Below the pieces are notes generated by a model. That model was not told where the DNA came from and did no database searches. It saw only the letters and a program-made list of their open reading frames with translations. A program made the position numbers and the translations under genes. This document shows, piece after piece, positions 59,051-64,000 of a DNA stretch of 64,000 nt; position 1 is the stretch's first letter; the number at the start of each line of letters is the position of its first letter. The DNA is from Diorhabda sublineata (Eukaryota; Arthropoda; Insecta; Coleoptera; Chrysomelidae): positions 9,982,001 to 10,046,000 of the forward strand of contig NC_079482.1 in the NCBI RefSeq assembly GCF_026230105.1, given 5' to 3'.

Positions 59051-62033
59051 TCCATGCAAGACCGCTAAAAGGGTTTCTGAGATAGGAATATGATGTTTGA
59101 CTATTTCTGGTCATTTTCGAGGGTTTAATATATGAATTTTTGTAATATTAGTTTTGACGTGGATTGTTACAAATTAGAGGGAAGCTACTCATGGTCCTAA
59201 AAAATACTTTGAAACTAATTAGTTTGAGAAAGGTTCCAGTATGAGTAGACACGTACAGAGAACAATACCTTTGTTATTTATTATTCATTTGTTCATCTAA
59301 TGGGTGCCTGTTAAGAACAAATAGTAATACTTACTGTTATGAATTTTGCAAATCACTGAAAATAGTGACGTTTAAACATGGCGTTGAATACTGGGTCTCT
59401 TATTTAATAAAAACAATGTTGTTTAGTTTAATAGACATAGGTAGATATACGTACACAACAGATTTGAAGACTTTTTACAAAAAAAATCTTTCTAATTTGT
59501 AATTATTGAATACATGCTTTCAGGCGATATCAGGAACATCTAGAGAATTATATGAGTCAGGAGTACGATTTGGATGCTGGGGAATGTCGATGTATTCCTT
59601 ATCTTGTGCTTGTTATTCTACAAAAATTGAAAAATTAATCACAGTTTTTGGGTAAGCAAAATTCTGTTCAATATTAACAGTAACGTATGGAGATAATTTA
59701 GTTAACAGCTTCTACTTCTGGATTTGAGAATAGCAAGTTTCGAAGAAAGCTCTGACCCACTTCTTGATAATAGAATACGTAGAAAACTGAGAAATCGGGA
59801 AGAATAAACTGGTATTATTGTGAAATTAGAGTAATAATATATAAACAAAAAAAAGAAATGAAGCAGAGAAAAACTAAGCCTTGAAAACAAGTGGAAGTGA
59901 CAATTAAAACCAGCAAACTGTTTTAATTGTCATTAATTAAAAAGGAAAAACAATAATGAAGTTATAATCAATTGAGACTCTTTAAATATCATATAAAGTC
60001 ATGTCATAGTTACAGAGAAATGAGAATATTTTGATTCATGGTACATCTAAATCCAAATAAAGTTAATAAAACAACGCTATTCCTAGCTCTTCGGAGATAC
60101 GCTAGTATGTACTCAATCGTGCAACATTGAAGGCCTGAGGTATATTTTTGAACATGCCAATAGTACGCAAAGAAAAAAACCTTGACCAACAGGCTGCTAG
60201 CTGTGGCTTTTGATTTTGGTTTTTCCATGAAGTTTATTGGTTGATTGTGAAGGGTTATTATAACCATATAACTACTGCATAACTTCAGTATAATTTGCAT
60301 AACTATTCGTAATTATATCCAGAGTGGCTTATTATTAAATGTAAATATTTTAGACAGAGAATACTAATCTTGAAATATGATGATTTAAACCTATATAATT
60401 AAATAAATATACCTTTGTCCTTACATATCACAATTATTGAAAACATACGCAGAATTGATTTATAGGAATTCCTTATTAGGATCAACAAATTAAGCATTAG
60501 TATTTCATATAACATGTATTACGATGAAAATAATTAAGGATTAAATGTAAAAAAATATTGTTTTGCTCGCAAGTCTTTATTATTTTTTTCAGTGCAAAAA
60601 AAGTGTATGTAGGTGGGCTGCTTGTATACTCAACAGGAATGTTTCTAATGGCAATTACGAAGCACAAAGTTGGTGTAATTCTATTCAGTTGGACAGCAGG
60701 TGTTATGTATTCTACTCTTTTTACAATGCCATATTTGATTATTGCTCATTATCACGCGAAAAGCACGGTAAGTATACAAAAGAGAAACGAATTAACATTA
60801 TTTTATTTGGTAAAAAAATATTTCGAGAAAGTTCTAATACAAGATTCAAAGTGAATCATAATAAACCTGTATAAAAGTTAAAAATATCAATAATAAGTTG
60901 AAGATTTGCGAAGTATGACAATGACTTGAAGATAATTGTATGGGCTGCAACTATTTTTACGCGTCATGATTTGTTCATTCATTATTTTAAGACATGTAAC
61001 ACATTAAACGCTACCTGTTTGGGCTACGGCCAACTGAAAAATGCTCGATGTGCGCAATGCGATATACGGCATGTTACGAAAATTTAATATAAAGTAACCT
61101 GTGAAACCAAACACTAAAATTATATTTGATTTCTGTAGCAAATACCGTGACGTCCTTATTTTTTATTTATAACGACTAGTTTATAATAACACACTAATAT
61201 CACAATTAAAAAGTATAACAATTCACACCTCCAATCATATAGTGTTATAAATCAAAAATTTGAAAATCTCTTCTATTGTTCTATTGGTGCTAGAAAACTT
61301 GAAAATTTTATCTTAAATAATGTCATCTGAATCATTATTATTGCACTTTGTCAGTTTTTGAGTTATCATCCGAAAAGTGAAAAATAAAGTTAGATAGTTT
61401 GTTTTTTGGATTTATGACACTATGTATTTGAACAGAGGTGCAAATTGTTAAATCTTTACCGTAACATTGATTTCGAGAACTATTGTCCATGAAAGGCACA
61501 CAACATTTATTTTTGCATAACAATATCCGATCTCATACGGCAAACCGTACTCAAGTGCTCCCAGATCGTGCACCTGATGATTTTAATTTATTTTCACATG
61601 AACTAGTCGCCATTACACACTTCGACGACTACGAAGATCTACAGGTGCTCGTCACTGAATATCGCTGATCGCTATGACGAAGAAAAAAACTGCTCTTTGA
61701 GATCTTGTATCTCGATTTTTTCGTAATTCGAAAATAGCTCGTATTCAATTTATTCAGAAATAATATTTTATACACTATAAATATATACTATTTGTGTTTT
61801 AGTTCGAAACCACAACAAATGGAGAAGTAAAAATATCAACGCAAATTAGAGGCTTAGGTACTGACGTTGCACTTGTATCGAGTATGGTATTTTTGGCGCA
61901 ATTTATTCTCAGTATGTGTATGGGTACTATCGTTTCGGTTAGCGGTACCACAACAGCTGTAGTTGGTGTAGCGAGTATGCTAGCATTTTTCGGAGCTATA
62001 TCAGCTACTCAAGTCTTGTATTTGGATCTATAG
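37370..62033 (+). CDS. SLC45-family transporter gene, nine exons, complete
   Basis: Exons at 37370-37557, 39352-39614, 42901-43239, 43516-43617, 45258-45493, 46820-47065, 59524-59651, 60593-60767 and 61803-62033, all with GT-AG borders and matching phases. They sum to 1,908 nt, or 635 residues plus stop. The product belongs to the GPH/SLC45 branch of the major facilitator superfamily (proton-associated sugar transporters; insect relatives include Drosophila Slc45-1 and the histamine transporter LOVIT). Evidence: SDRCHSMFGRRRPFIF after TM2, DFDADACQSPARAYLLDVT (the family signature in TM4), GYALGGINW (TM5), and GVRFGCWGMSMYSLS (TM8). Twelve hydrophobic segments fit, with a long variable loop in exon 3 and another in exons 5-6. 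Length fits animal SLC45 proteins (about 530-750). Whether it carries sugars or another solute cannot be told here. Confidence 0.93.
38340..38980 (+). mobile_element. Tc1/mariner-superfamily transposase relic
   Basis: In intron 1. Broken frames read RMDNEKYFTLANSEIIGND (the first catalytic Asp region, D-E.YF.L), GFYTVNIGD, NSVKYEENAKFANKSGYPD, then ERYINHCSTKLLQNHIGND, and IMFWPNLAIM (second catalytic region, ordinarily FWPDLA, with Asp replaced by Asn). This is the pattern of a widespread insect DDE transposase of the IS630-Tc1-mariner superfamily. Inactive. Confidence 0.65.
39352..39614 (+). CDS. SLC45-type exon 2 (TM1-TM3)
   Basis: The acceptor is CAATATTTTTCAG. The alternative upstream AG (39295) would give the wrong phase. 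The exon encodes KKTGKELVRISAAVMGIEF (TM1 start), AAETAFVSPTLLKIG, TM2 ending in ILGSLSDRCHS, and GRRRPFIFLMSVGVLIG (TM3). Confidence 0.92.
40130..40740 (-). mobile_element. CR1/jockey-type LINE reverse transcriptase relic
   Basis: In intron 2, antisense to the host gene. The minus-strand frame 40435-40740 reads CGVPQGSVLGPILFLLFINN, then GKISLFAVDTSFSW. This is the RT palm; the catalytic FADD is FAVD, so one of the two essential aspartates is lost. After a deletion come LQATNRAVRYLLGL near 40400 and AIEIKSIPSFLTFRNNMRAY near 40220, the usual ORF2 end. Truncated at the 5' side, where a mariner relic abuts. Confidence 0.75.
40741..41040 (-). mobile_element. Internally deleted SETMAR-type mariner
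   Basis: The minus strand begins TACGAGGGTTGCTACTTGAG, a typical terminal repeat of this mariner group. It then jumps, after a short AT-rich stretch and ATGGCTGCC, to MVACFFGITGYVATVSLEQG and RKVNSEWY, the central part of the transposase. It ends at the junction with the LINE relic. N-terminal DNA-binding domain and C terminus are missing. Confidence 0.65.
41990..42620 (+). mobile_element. Internally deleted mariner relic
   Basis: In intron 2. The plus strand reads a degenerate WF.F....ED...PER-like N-terminal end near 42040, then VTVDETKLLPKQWTSSEERG near 42330, and directly afterwards SLAPSDYFLFPN near 42425. The last is the third catalytic region. The central 300 or so codons usually lying between these segments are deleted. 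The tail WTKC..EDNYAE-like is near 42570. Confidence 0.65.
42901..43239 (+). CDS. SLC45-type exon 3 (variable loop and TM4 signature)
   Basis: It starts GLILVPNGEHLGYTMGD, then an Asn/Ser-rich, poorly conserved insert of about 60 residues (DDNNESNN), then WGVFFTILGTVLLDFDADAC and QSPARAYLLDVTVPG, the best family signature in the protein. The insert is longer than in most relatives. Confidence 0.92.
43516..43617 (+). CDS. SLC45-type exon 4 (TM5)
   Basis: A 102-nt exon encoding DDHARGLSTFTVMAGLGGFF and GYALGGINWDVTFIG. Phase 1 at both ends. Confidence 0.9.
43800..45225 (+). mobile_element. Crypton-like tyrosine recombinase relic
   Basis: In intron 4. Plus-strand frames read LIMGISGALRRDELVKMVID (the arginine-containing box I, ALRRDEL) near 44480, then GKCTVQVVEVHRIGKMPSMI and, in the frame 44705-44992, GYCFRRSSASLLANTSADIS with LKCHGGWKSTTVARVYIEYS. 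This is the H/C-x-x-R ... W/H ... Y pattern of tyrosine recombinases as found in insect Cryptons. The box-II position normally H-x-x-R reads GYCFRR; several stops and frameshifts occur. The duplicate of this region at 47.3 kb lacks the insertion and so marks approximate ends. Confidence 0.65.
45258..45493 (+). CDS. SLC45-type exon 5 (TM6 and loop)
   Basis: It starts GELLGGHVRAVFTLITFIFV (TM6), then ICVGYTITSFKEIPL, then an acidic loop (ENEENIVDTEDEG). The beginning of this exon and its acceptor are duplicated at 47345-47395 in intron 6. Confidence 0.9.
45494..46819. other. SLC45 intron 5, nothing recognised
   Basis: AT-rich. The minus-strand frame at 45748-45987 shows no domain I know. Confidence 0.4.
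46820..47065 (+). CDS. SLC45-type exon 6 (loop end, TM7)
   Basis: A hydrophilic loop (EDSNASSTQEGPRKS), then YMPNSIRILCLTNLFCWMAH and YSLYFTDFVGEAVFNGDPT. FTDFVGE-V..G.P is characteristic of SLC45 proteins. Donor is GTAATT, weaker than the others. Confidence 0.9.
47269..47430 (+). pseudogene. Duplicate of intron 4 end and start of SLC45 exon 5
   Basis: TTGGTGCCAAACAAAAGACC and AACGTTACTTTTAAAATA match 43753-43799; AAAATTTTGAAACAAGTTGAC-like sequence and CAG with GGGAACTTCTTGGTGG match 45228-45273. The acceptor is intact, but similarity to exon 5 stops after GELLGG, and the frame ends at TAA about 60 bases later. The right part (TATCCAAATATAAGATTCAG) is instead a copy of local intron sequence at 47197. 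It is therefore a rearranged partial exon duplication. Confidence 0.75.
47740..48940. mobile_element. Cluster of Penelope-like element fragments
   Basis: Several pieces related to the element at 55.5-56.7 kb lie in alternating orientation. There is a plus-strand tail at 47740-47850 (ATTTTGATAAAGAC, CGAAACGTCAA, ACAGAAGAGACC); a minus-strand body at 47880-48420 matching 55780-56300 (for example GCTTTTCGTTCTTATGAACG); another plus-strand tail at 48430-48606; a minus-strand tail at 48681-48740; and a plus-strand piece at 48740-48940 with CGCAAATTGTCAGTGTCAAT. No open frame survives. Confidence 0.65.
48566..48721. repeat. Inverted Penelope tails around a (TA)n array
   Basis: A 41-bp arm (48566-48606, containing ACAGAAGAGACCTAAAATC) and its exact reverse complement (48681-48721) flank about 75 bp that is mostly (TA)n (48621-48670). 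It would form a long hairpin. Confidence 0.88.
49042..49362 (-). CDS. Small acidic ORF of unknown function
   Basis: A 106-codon minus-strand frame with an acidic middle (NFSNSDLDPDYYPSD) and charged ends. Such SD.DPDY.PS segments occur in many uncharacterised, often transposon-linked insect proteins, but I cannot assign a family. It lies in SLC45 intron 6 and is antisense to the gene. It may be a transposon remnant or chance. Confidence 0.2.
   Translation of the reverse strand: MKLLNTDRPTLINEKEFINIEKEQQTRKIEQLNEGILANKDNNIDSSWSNFSNSDLDPDYYPSDIAVGKIDTLNVMQTKVLRKNRIMEDNEEFSSFRLLKTGIAKK
49380..51578. other. SLC45 intron 6 segment, unassigned
   Basis: AT-rich. A small hairpin (GACTCGCTAAAAATCAGCGAGTC at 50910-50932 with an AT loop) is the only structure seen. 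No transposon recognised. Confidence 0.4.
51583..51735 (+). repeat. GINGER left terminal inverted repeat with iterated palindromes
   Basis: Begins TGTTACCGGCAATGTGTATA. Within it the near-palindromes TATATACAATACCTAGG, GCAATGTATAGAATACC and TTGTATACAATGCC repeat the theme ATTGTATACAAT joined by CCTAGG. Such iterated sites at a transposon end are likely transposase-binding sites. Confidence 0.85.
51733..52560 (+). repeat. Duplicated leader blocks in the GINGER 5' region
   Basis: CGCCGCACGCGGGTATCCTT (51879) recurs as CGCCGCACGCGGTAGCCTTT (52484), each followed by an AAATAAAATTA-type stretch, CCTTTGA.AAGAG and a GC-rich block. In addition CGAACGCAATTGTG occurs at 51739 and 51985. The leader therefore appears to be made of two related halves of about 600 bp spacing. 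Confidence 0.7.
52550..52649 (+). repeat. Perfect 50-bp tandem duplication
   Basis: The 50-base unit starting GGCGGCCGGTCAGGTCAAAG and ending GGATACCGCG occurs twice without a mismatch. It is CpG-rich and lies just before the TATTTAA box, so it is probably part of the element's promoter. Confidence 0.95.
52654..52690 (+). promoter_or_regulatory. Possible GINGER promoter (TATTTAA)
   Basis: TATTTAAG at 52654, about 140 bp before the ORF start, directly after the CpG-rich tandem duplication. A start near 52685 would fit the usual spacing. Confidence 0.35.
52796..54559 (+). CDS. GINGER/KRBA2-like integrase-type transposase
   Basis: An intact 587-codon frame. Residues 1-60 are charged and probably helical. 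Residues 101-145 hold a zinc-binding HHCC domain (H105, H110, C139, C142; CEPCQQKQ). Residues 163-330 are the integrase core with D170 (CQVDLID), D229 (QSDNGREF) and E266 (SQGSVERAN), that is, a DD36E triad, all present. Residues 340-430 form an acidic, variable linker. Residues 439-495 are a cysteine-rich zinc finger (CCVCSEE, GHSCRMCNRPIHTIC, VACPLC), and residues 523-580 a chromo-like tail (VRIPVPEVDRGRGD, LGTKQGVVKTLY). This layout is that of insect proteins named KRAB-A domain-containing protein 2-like, which derive from GINGER transposons. The ATG lies in AACATGGCGG, the first in frame. Expected to cut and rejoin the element's ends. Confidence 0.9.
   Translation: MAAEQRIAEMKERFYSQLQIKREAANTKNRTFIEKNRYEQLIEETKNAKTAEKKASRDYWLLKHYDAITVGEKDKLIFPVDATTNNNIIYYVADTELFQILHDAHQSIGHGGRDRMLKELSSRYKNITRHDVELFLQLCEPCQQKQKGIKKGIVVKPILSTEFNSRCQVDLIDYQSHPDRDYKFIMVYQDHLTKFVILRALKTKRAEEVAYNLLDIFTLIGAPAILQSDNGREFANRVVSNLKIYWPNLKIVHGKPRHSQSQGSVERANQDIGNMLTTWMQDNDSERWSDGLRFVQLMKNGAFHSGIKRTPYEALFGSKIKVGISLPFEDTHNLESEEDLGKVMKSSSESVIDAAETSETETADTQPLQAPDQQNAALDSFNIGKEASNVQSAHYEHMAIPNTKNVVEPTNVENLPCEVNDQALHDPNLVSVREESLSCALICCVCSEETTGGHSCRMCNRPIHTICAAPEENIAEGFGSKVACPLCAKNAFSIENRIRAKENLIVQAQKMLKTSEKKFPPVSLGTTVRIPVPEVDRGRGDARNILAVVLHKTDDDLYQLGTKQGVVKTLYSCDFSIYGDRTGLCEM
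54640..54850 (+). terminator. Probable polyadenylation signals of the GINGER gene
   Basis: AATAAA motifs occur after the stop at about 54651 (AGAATAAATAAAACC) and 54837 (CATAATAAAG), the second followed by T-rich sequence. Confidence 0.45.
54970..55149 (-). repeat. GINGER right terminal inverted repeat
   Basis: Read inward from 55149: TGTTACCGGCAATGTGTATA, then AATTCAGGTATTGTATACAA and more ATTGTATACAAT/CCTAGG units, and CATACTTTACCTAGG. It differs from the left end at a few positions and is slightly longer. Confidence 0.85.
55480..56700 (-). mobile_element. Penelope-like element, 3' part with RT thumb and endonuclease remnant
   Basis: Minus-strand frame 56392-56577 reads SRYLNFNSCHPMSQKRSVII followed by SLADRSI, typical of the C-terminal part of Penelope-type reverse transcriptases (RYLNF.S.HP..QK). 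A frameshift leads to frame 55997-56386: ENNYREKMINDIIKKR, FLPYVQGLFQQLSNYF, then YQVPCTNCKAIYIWQTSQYL, the start of a GIY-YIG endonuclease in which GIY is YIW and the rest is missing. The 3' tail (55500-55780) is the part seen repeatedly at 47.7-48.9 kb. Inactive. Confidence 0.75.
55997..56386 (-). pseudogene. Penelope-like ORF remnant (linker and GIY-YIG start)
   Basis: A 129-codon open piece of the Penelope-type polyprotein covering the linker between reverse transcriptase and endonuclease and the PC..C...YIG.T-like entrance of the GIY-YIG domain. It ends soon after LENRLRG, so no catalytic nuclease remains. Confidence 0.7.
56742..56826. repeat. (TA)n microsatellite, left flank of LTR element
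   Basis: About 42 TA units ending exactly where the left LTR begins. Confidence 0.97.
56827..57093 (-). repeat. 3' LTR of the errantivirus-like element
   Basis: 267 bp. It contains a 41-bp segment between two TTTTGGA copies (near 57008 and 57045) that the other LTR lacks, consistent with a deletion between short direct repeats in the 5' LTR. Confidence 0.88.
57070..58020 (-). pseudogene. env-like remnant (C-terminal part)
   Basis: Frames with several stops resemble the C-terminal part of an insect errantivirus envelope glycoprotein. The last frame (57413-57084) has a hydrophobic segment, SAGLSIVSLITTLIILATKR, that fits the transmembrane anchor, followed by a basic cytoplasmic tail and ending at the polypurine tract. 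The N-terminal surface part is absent and the frame is broken, so no functional envelope is encoded. Confidence 0.6.
58030..58567 (-). pseudogene. gag-like remnant
   Basis: Begins with an ATG at 58567, about 160 bases after the 5' LTR. Frames with stops read segments of an errantivirus-type capsid, for example SQEFILNANIISRIKGERR and AKYGDRRSEDILLTLLST. It ends by fusing into env-like sequence near 58020, so the C-terminal capsid and all of pol are missing. Confidence 0.6.
58729..58954 (-). repeat. 5' LTR of the errantivirus-like element
   Basis: 226 bp. Matches the other LTR over its length except for a missing block of about 41 bp and scattered substitutions. Confidence 0.88.
58964..59047. 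repeat. (TA)n microsatellite, right flank of LTR element
   Basis: About 42 TA units directly outside the right LTR, the counterpart of the array at 56742. Confidence 0.97.
59048..59523. other. Last part of SLC45 intron 6
   Basis: AT-rich; nothing recognised before the exon 7 acceptor. Confidence 0.5.
59524..59651 (+). CDS. SLC45-type exon 7 (TM8)
   Basis: Follows a 12.5-kb intron. The acceptor is TGCTTTCAG. The exon encodes AISGTSRELYESGVRFGCWG and MSMYSLSCACYSTKIEKL. It ends in phase 2 at GTAAGC. Confidence 0.9.
60593..60767 (+). CDS. SLC45-type exon 8 (TM9-TM10)
   Basis: Acceptor ATTTTTTTCAG; the exon encodes AKKVYVGGLLVYSTGMFLM and a second helix, VILFSWTAGVMYSTLFTMPY, ending in AHYHAKST before GTAAGT. 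Confidence 0.9.
61470..61720 (+). mobile_element. C-terminal relic of a mariner-type transposase
   Basis: In intron 8, same strand as the gene. It reads QHLFLHNNIRSHTANRTQVL (family: LHDNARPHTAN, with the catalytic Asp now Asn), then PDRAPDDFNLFSHEL, THFDDYEDLQVLVTEY. This is the region around the second and third catalytic acids of a SETMAR-type mariner, shortened and mutated. Confidence 0.65.
61803..62033 (+). CDS. SLC45-type exon 9 (TM11-TM12 and stop)
   Basis: Encodes RGLGTDVALVSSMVFLAQFI and MGTIVSVSGTTTAVVGVASM, then AFFGAISATQVLYLDL and TAG. RGLGTDVA.VSSMVFLAQ is a strong SLC45 C-terminal signature. The stop is followed after about seven bases by a (TA)n array. Confidence 0.92.
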   Translation, partial: FETTTNGEVKISTQIRGLGTDVALVSSMVFLAQFILSMCMGTIVSVSGTTTAVVGVASMLAFFGAISATQVLYLDL

Positions 62034-62036
62034 ATA

Positions 62037-62040
<4 letters not shown>

Positions 62041-62103
<63 letters not shown>
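62041..62103. repeat. (TA)n microsatellite in SLC45 3' UTR
   Basis: About 31 TA units beginning seven bases after the stop codon of the SLC45-type gene, so it lies in the 3' UTR. Confidence 0.97.
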
Positions 62104-62104
<1 letters not shown>

Positions 62105-64000
62105 CAAAATGTGTCAAAAAATATACTCTACCTAGATATAAATAGTAATATAGTTGTCGAATATATTATGTATTCATTGTTTAATTCCCTTCAACTAACA
62201 AATTCGATAATTTTGTATTTATGACAAAATATATGAAATGAGGCTTTTATTTGTCTATATGTATATAAAAAGTGGTTTTTCATAAAAAACTACTGATAGC
62301 TGTAAGGAAAGTTTAGTCAGTAGAGGTTATCAGCAATCAAAAGGGCCTGACTATTCAGTCAACTCATTATATCAATACAAAATTATGAGGTAAAATATTG
62401 CATATGGTACTATAAAGTAAGAAATACACATAGAAACTTCAGAAGAACAACTAGAAAAAAGTGAAGTGTCAATATTGTGGAACTTCCTTCTTCAACAGAG
62501 GTGTTGGAGAGGAAACAAAACAAAAAGACTAGGCTTATAGAAAAGCCTAGGAAAACAAAGTTACGAACTTACTACAGTAACAATTCTTTCATAGTAGATA
62601 GAGCACTACAAGAAGATATGTTTTTCTGGTGGAGTTTCGGTGATTTGGTGATAGATGAAACAACCATTGTTAACAGCAAACAGCACAGGAGCTGAATTCA
62701 GAGCAGCTGTAGAATCATTAAAAGAAGTTTTGTCGATAAAGATGTTGGATATCATGTTTGTATGTAATAGACAGCCAGGTAAGGGTATAGACGAGAATAT
62801 ATTTTTATTGGTAAGAAAATAAGTTATCGATGTTTTGAAAATAATACAGATATTTTCACTAATGTTTTAAATACTGTATAAAATTAAACGAGGTTGATAT
62901 AATGATTAAATATTTGTTTTAAATTCCTGCAATAAAAAATCTTCAAGTAATAAAATTTTTACAATGTGTTTCTATAGATAAATAACTTTGTGTTAAGCTG
63001 GTTTTAAAAAAATAGAAACTTTATTGTTGTGTCTATATTTTTTACTGTTTACTAACAAAATGAACCAACAATTTTGCATTGTATCATATTTCATTGCTGA
63101 TCTAAAAATAAAACGAATTGGAAACAAAAAAGTAATTTTCCACGCACTGTCGCACGAATCGCGTTATTGGCAGTGCAATACAATAAAAAATGTCTATGTT
63201 TAATGTTTATAAATACTTCCAAATACTTTCAGCACTTCCAAAATTTTTGGTGCATTGCTAAATAATCCAAAAATGAATTCAAGCAGCAGAAATTTGAAAG
63301 TTTATTAGGTATTACAAAATCGTCGCCAAAATTGAAATGAGCAAATAAAAATAAATAAACCACTTTATTATACGAGGTTTCCACTTTGGCTAGGCTTGCG
63401 AAAAGTGATTTTGGAGAAAATCATCAAGTTACATTAAAAGTTTCTTTAAAAGGGGAAATAACCTAATCTGTACAACCCCTAAACATTATCTATGTGCTCT
63501 GATCTCGTTCCAAAATTTTTGGGACAATTGGTAACACCGTAATGAGGAAAACCGATTGTAAATGGATTTGCATATTTAATTATTATTGGGGTTTTTTTCA
63601 TAATTTCAACAGAGCAGGTCATTCTGAGATACAAACTACAAGTGCCTCAAGATGTGGATAAAAAATAAGGGTTGTGGAAACTTTTTTGGAAATTTAGTTT
63701 TTATATTAACATCTCCTCGATGTAGCTTTCCTAACTTCCTTGGATTAATTTTATCCTTCCATTAGTATACTGATTACAATATTCATATCTTCTATGTTTT
63801 CATTAGTTTTACAAAAGCATGAACTGTGTATTATTGGATCCTACAACAGGTGGCTTCTTCCATAACCTGTCCTTTTGTTACTTAGAAAAGCTACACATGG
63901 TCTGAACCAAATCTGAATAGTGAGACAAATTTGATAAAAAAGTCCCCACAGTTGGGTTACACTATCTAGACGGAACAATTTTAATAAATTAGTAATCAAT
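62104..64000. other. 3' UTR and downstream region
   Basis: Contains candidate polyadenylation signals (AATAAA near 62931; others further right). A 72-codon frame at 62477-62695 shows no domain. I recognise no second gene or transposon before the window ends. Confidence 0.35.

Overview
This window is AT-rich animal nuclear DNA, almost certainly from an insect. Its genes are split into many short exons with GT-AG introns. It is full of relics of Tc1/mariner transposons, non-LTR retrotransposons, Penelope-like elements and errantivirus-like LTR elements, and it carries long (TA)n arrays and a short TTAGG-type motif. A beetle is my best guess, but that is inference only. Nothing suggests bacterial or organellar DNA.

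Two host genes frame the window and point away from each other. On the minus strand (about 0.66 to 17.9 kb, running off the left edge) is a 3'-truncated gene for an SV2-like (synaptic vesicle glycoprotein 2-like) major facilitator transporter. Six coding exons join in frame; the first coding exon and the C-terminal exons are not securely visible. A TATA-containing candidate promoter and first exon lie at about 21.2 kb. On the plus strand (37,370 to 62,033) is a complete nine-exon gene for an SLC45-family (proton-coupled sugar transporter-like) protein of 635 residues with 12 predicted membrane segments. All exon phases match. Its sixth intron is 12.5 kb and holds most of the large mobile elements.

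Mobile DNA by region: a degenerate mariner at 7.9-9.0 kb; an unexplained G-run repeat block at 9.0-12.0 kb that includes a duplicated unit of about 340 bp; non-LTR retrotransposon ends at 12.6 and 15.7 kb; a possible hAT-type MITE at 19.2 kb; an inverted-repeat (foldback/MITE-like) unit at 22.2-23.6 kb; three pieces of an R2/R4-type element at 25.9-29.1 kb; mariner relics at 24.1, 30.4, 40.8, 42.3 and 61.5 kb; a Tc1/mariner-superfamily relic at 38.4 kb; a pair of copies of an unclassified repeat at 29.6 and 33.9 kb; a palindromic unit with TTAGG runs at 35.4-36.1 kb; a Crypton-like tyrosine recombinase relic at 43.8-45.2 kb; Penelope-like fragments at 47.7-48.9 and 55.5-56.7 kb; an apparently complete GINGER-type DNA transposon at 51,583-55,149 with an intact 587-residue integrase-like transposase; and an internally deleted errantivirus-like LTR element at 56,827-58,954 seated in a (TA)n array.

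The strongest new signal is the GINGER-type element: near-perfect terminal repeats, a matching TATA target duplication, an unbroken ORF and a C-terminal zinc finger suggest recent activity. A duplicated piece of SLC45 exon 5, the inverted Penelope tails around a (TA)n array and the TTAGG hairpin are also worth a second look.
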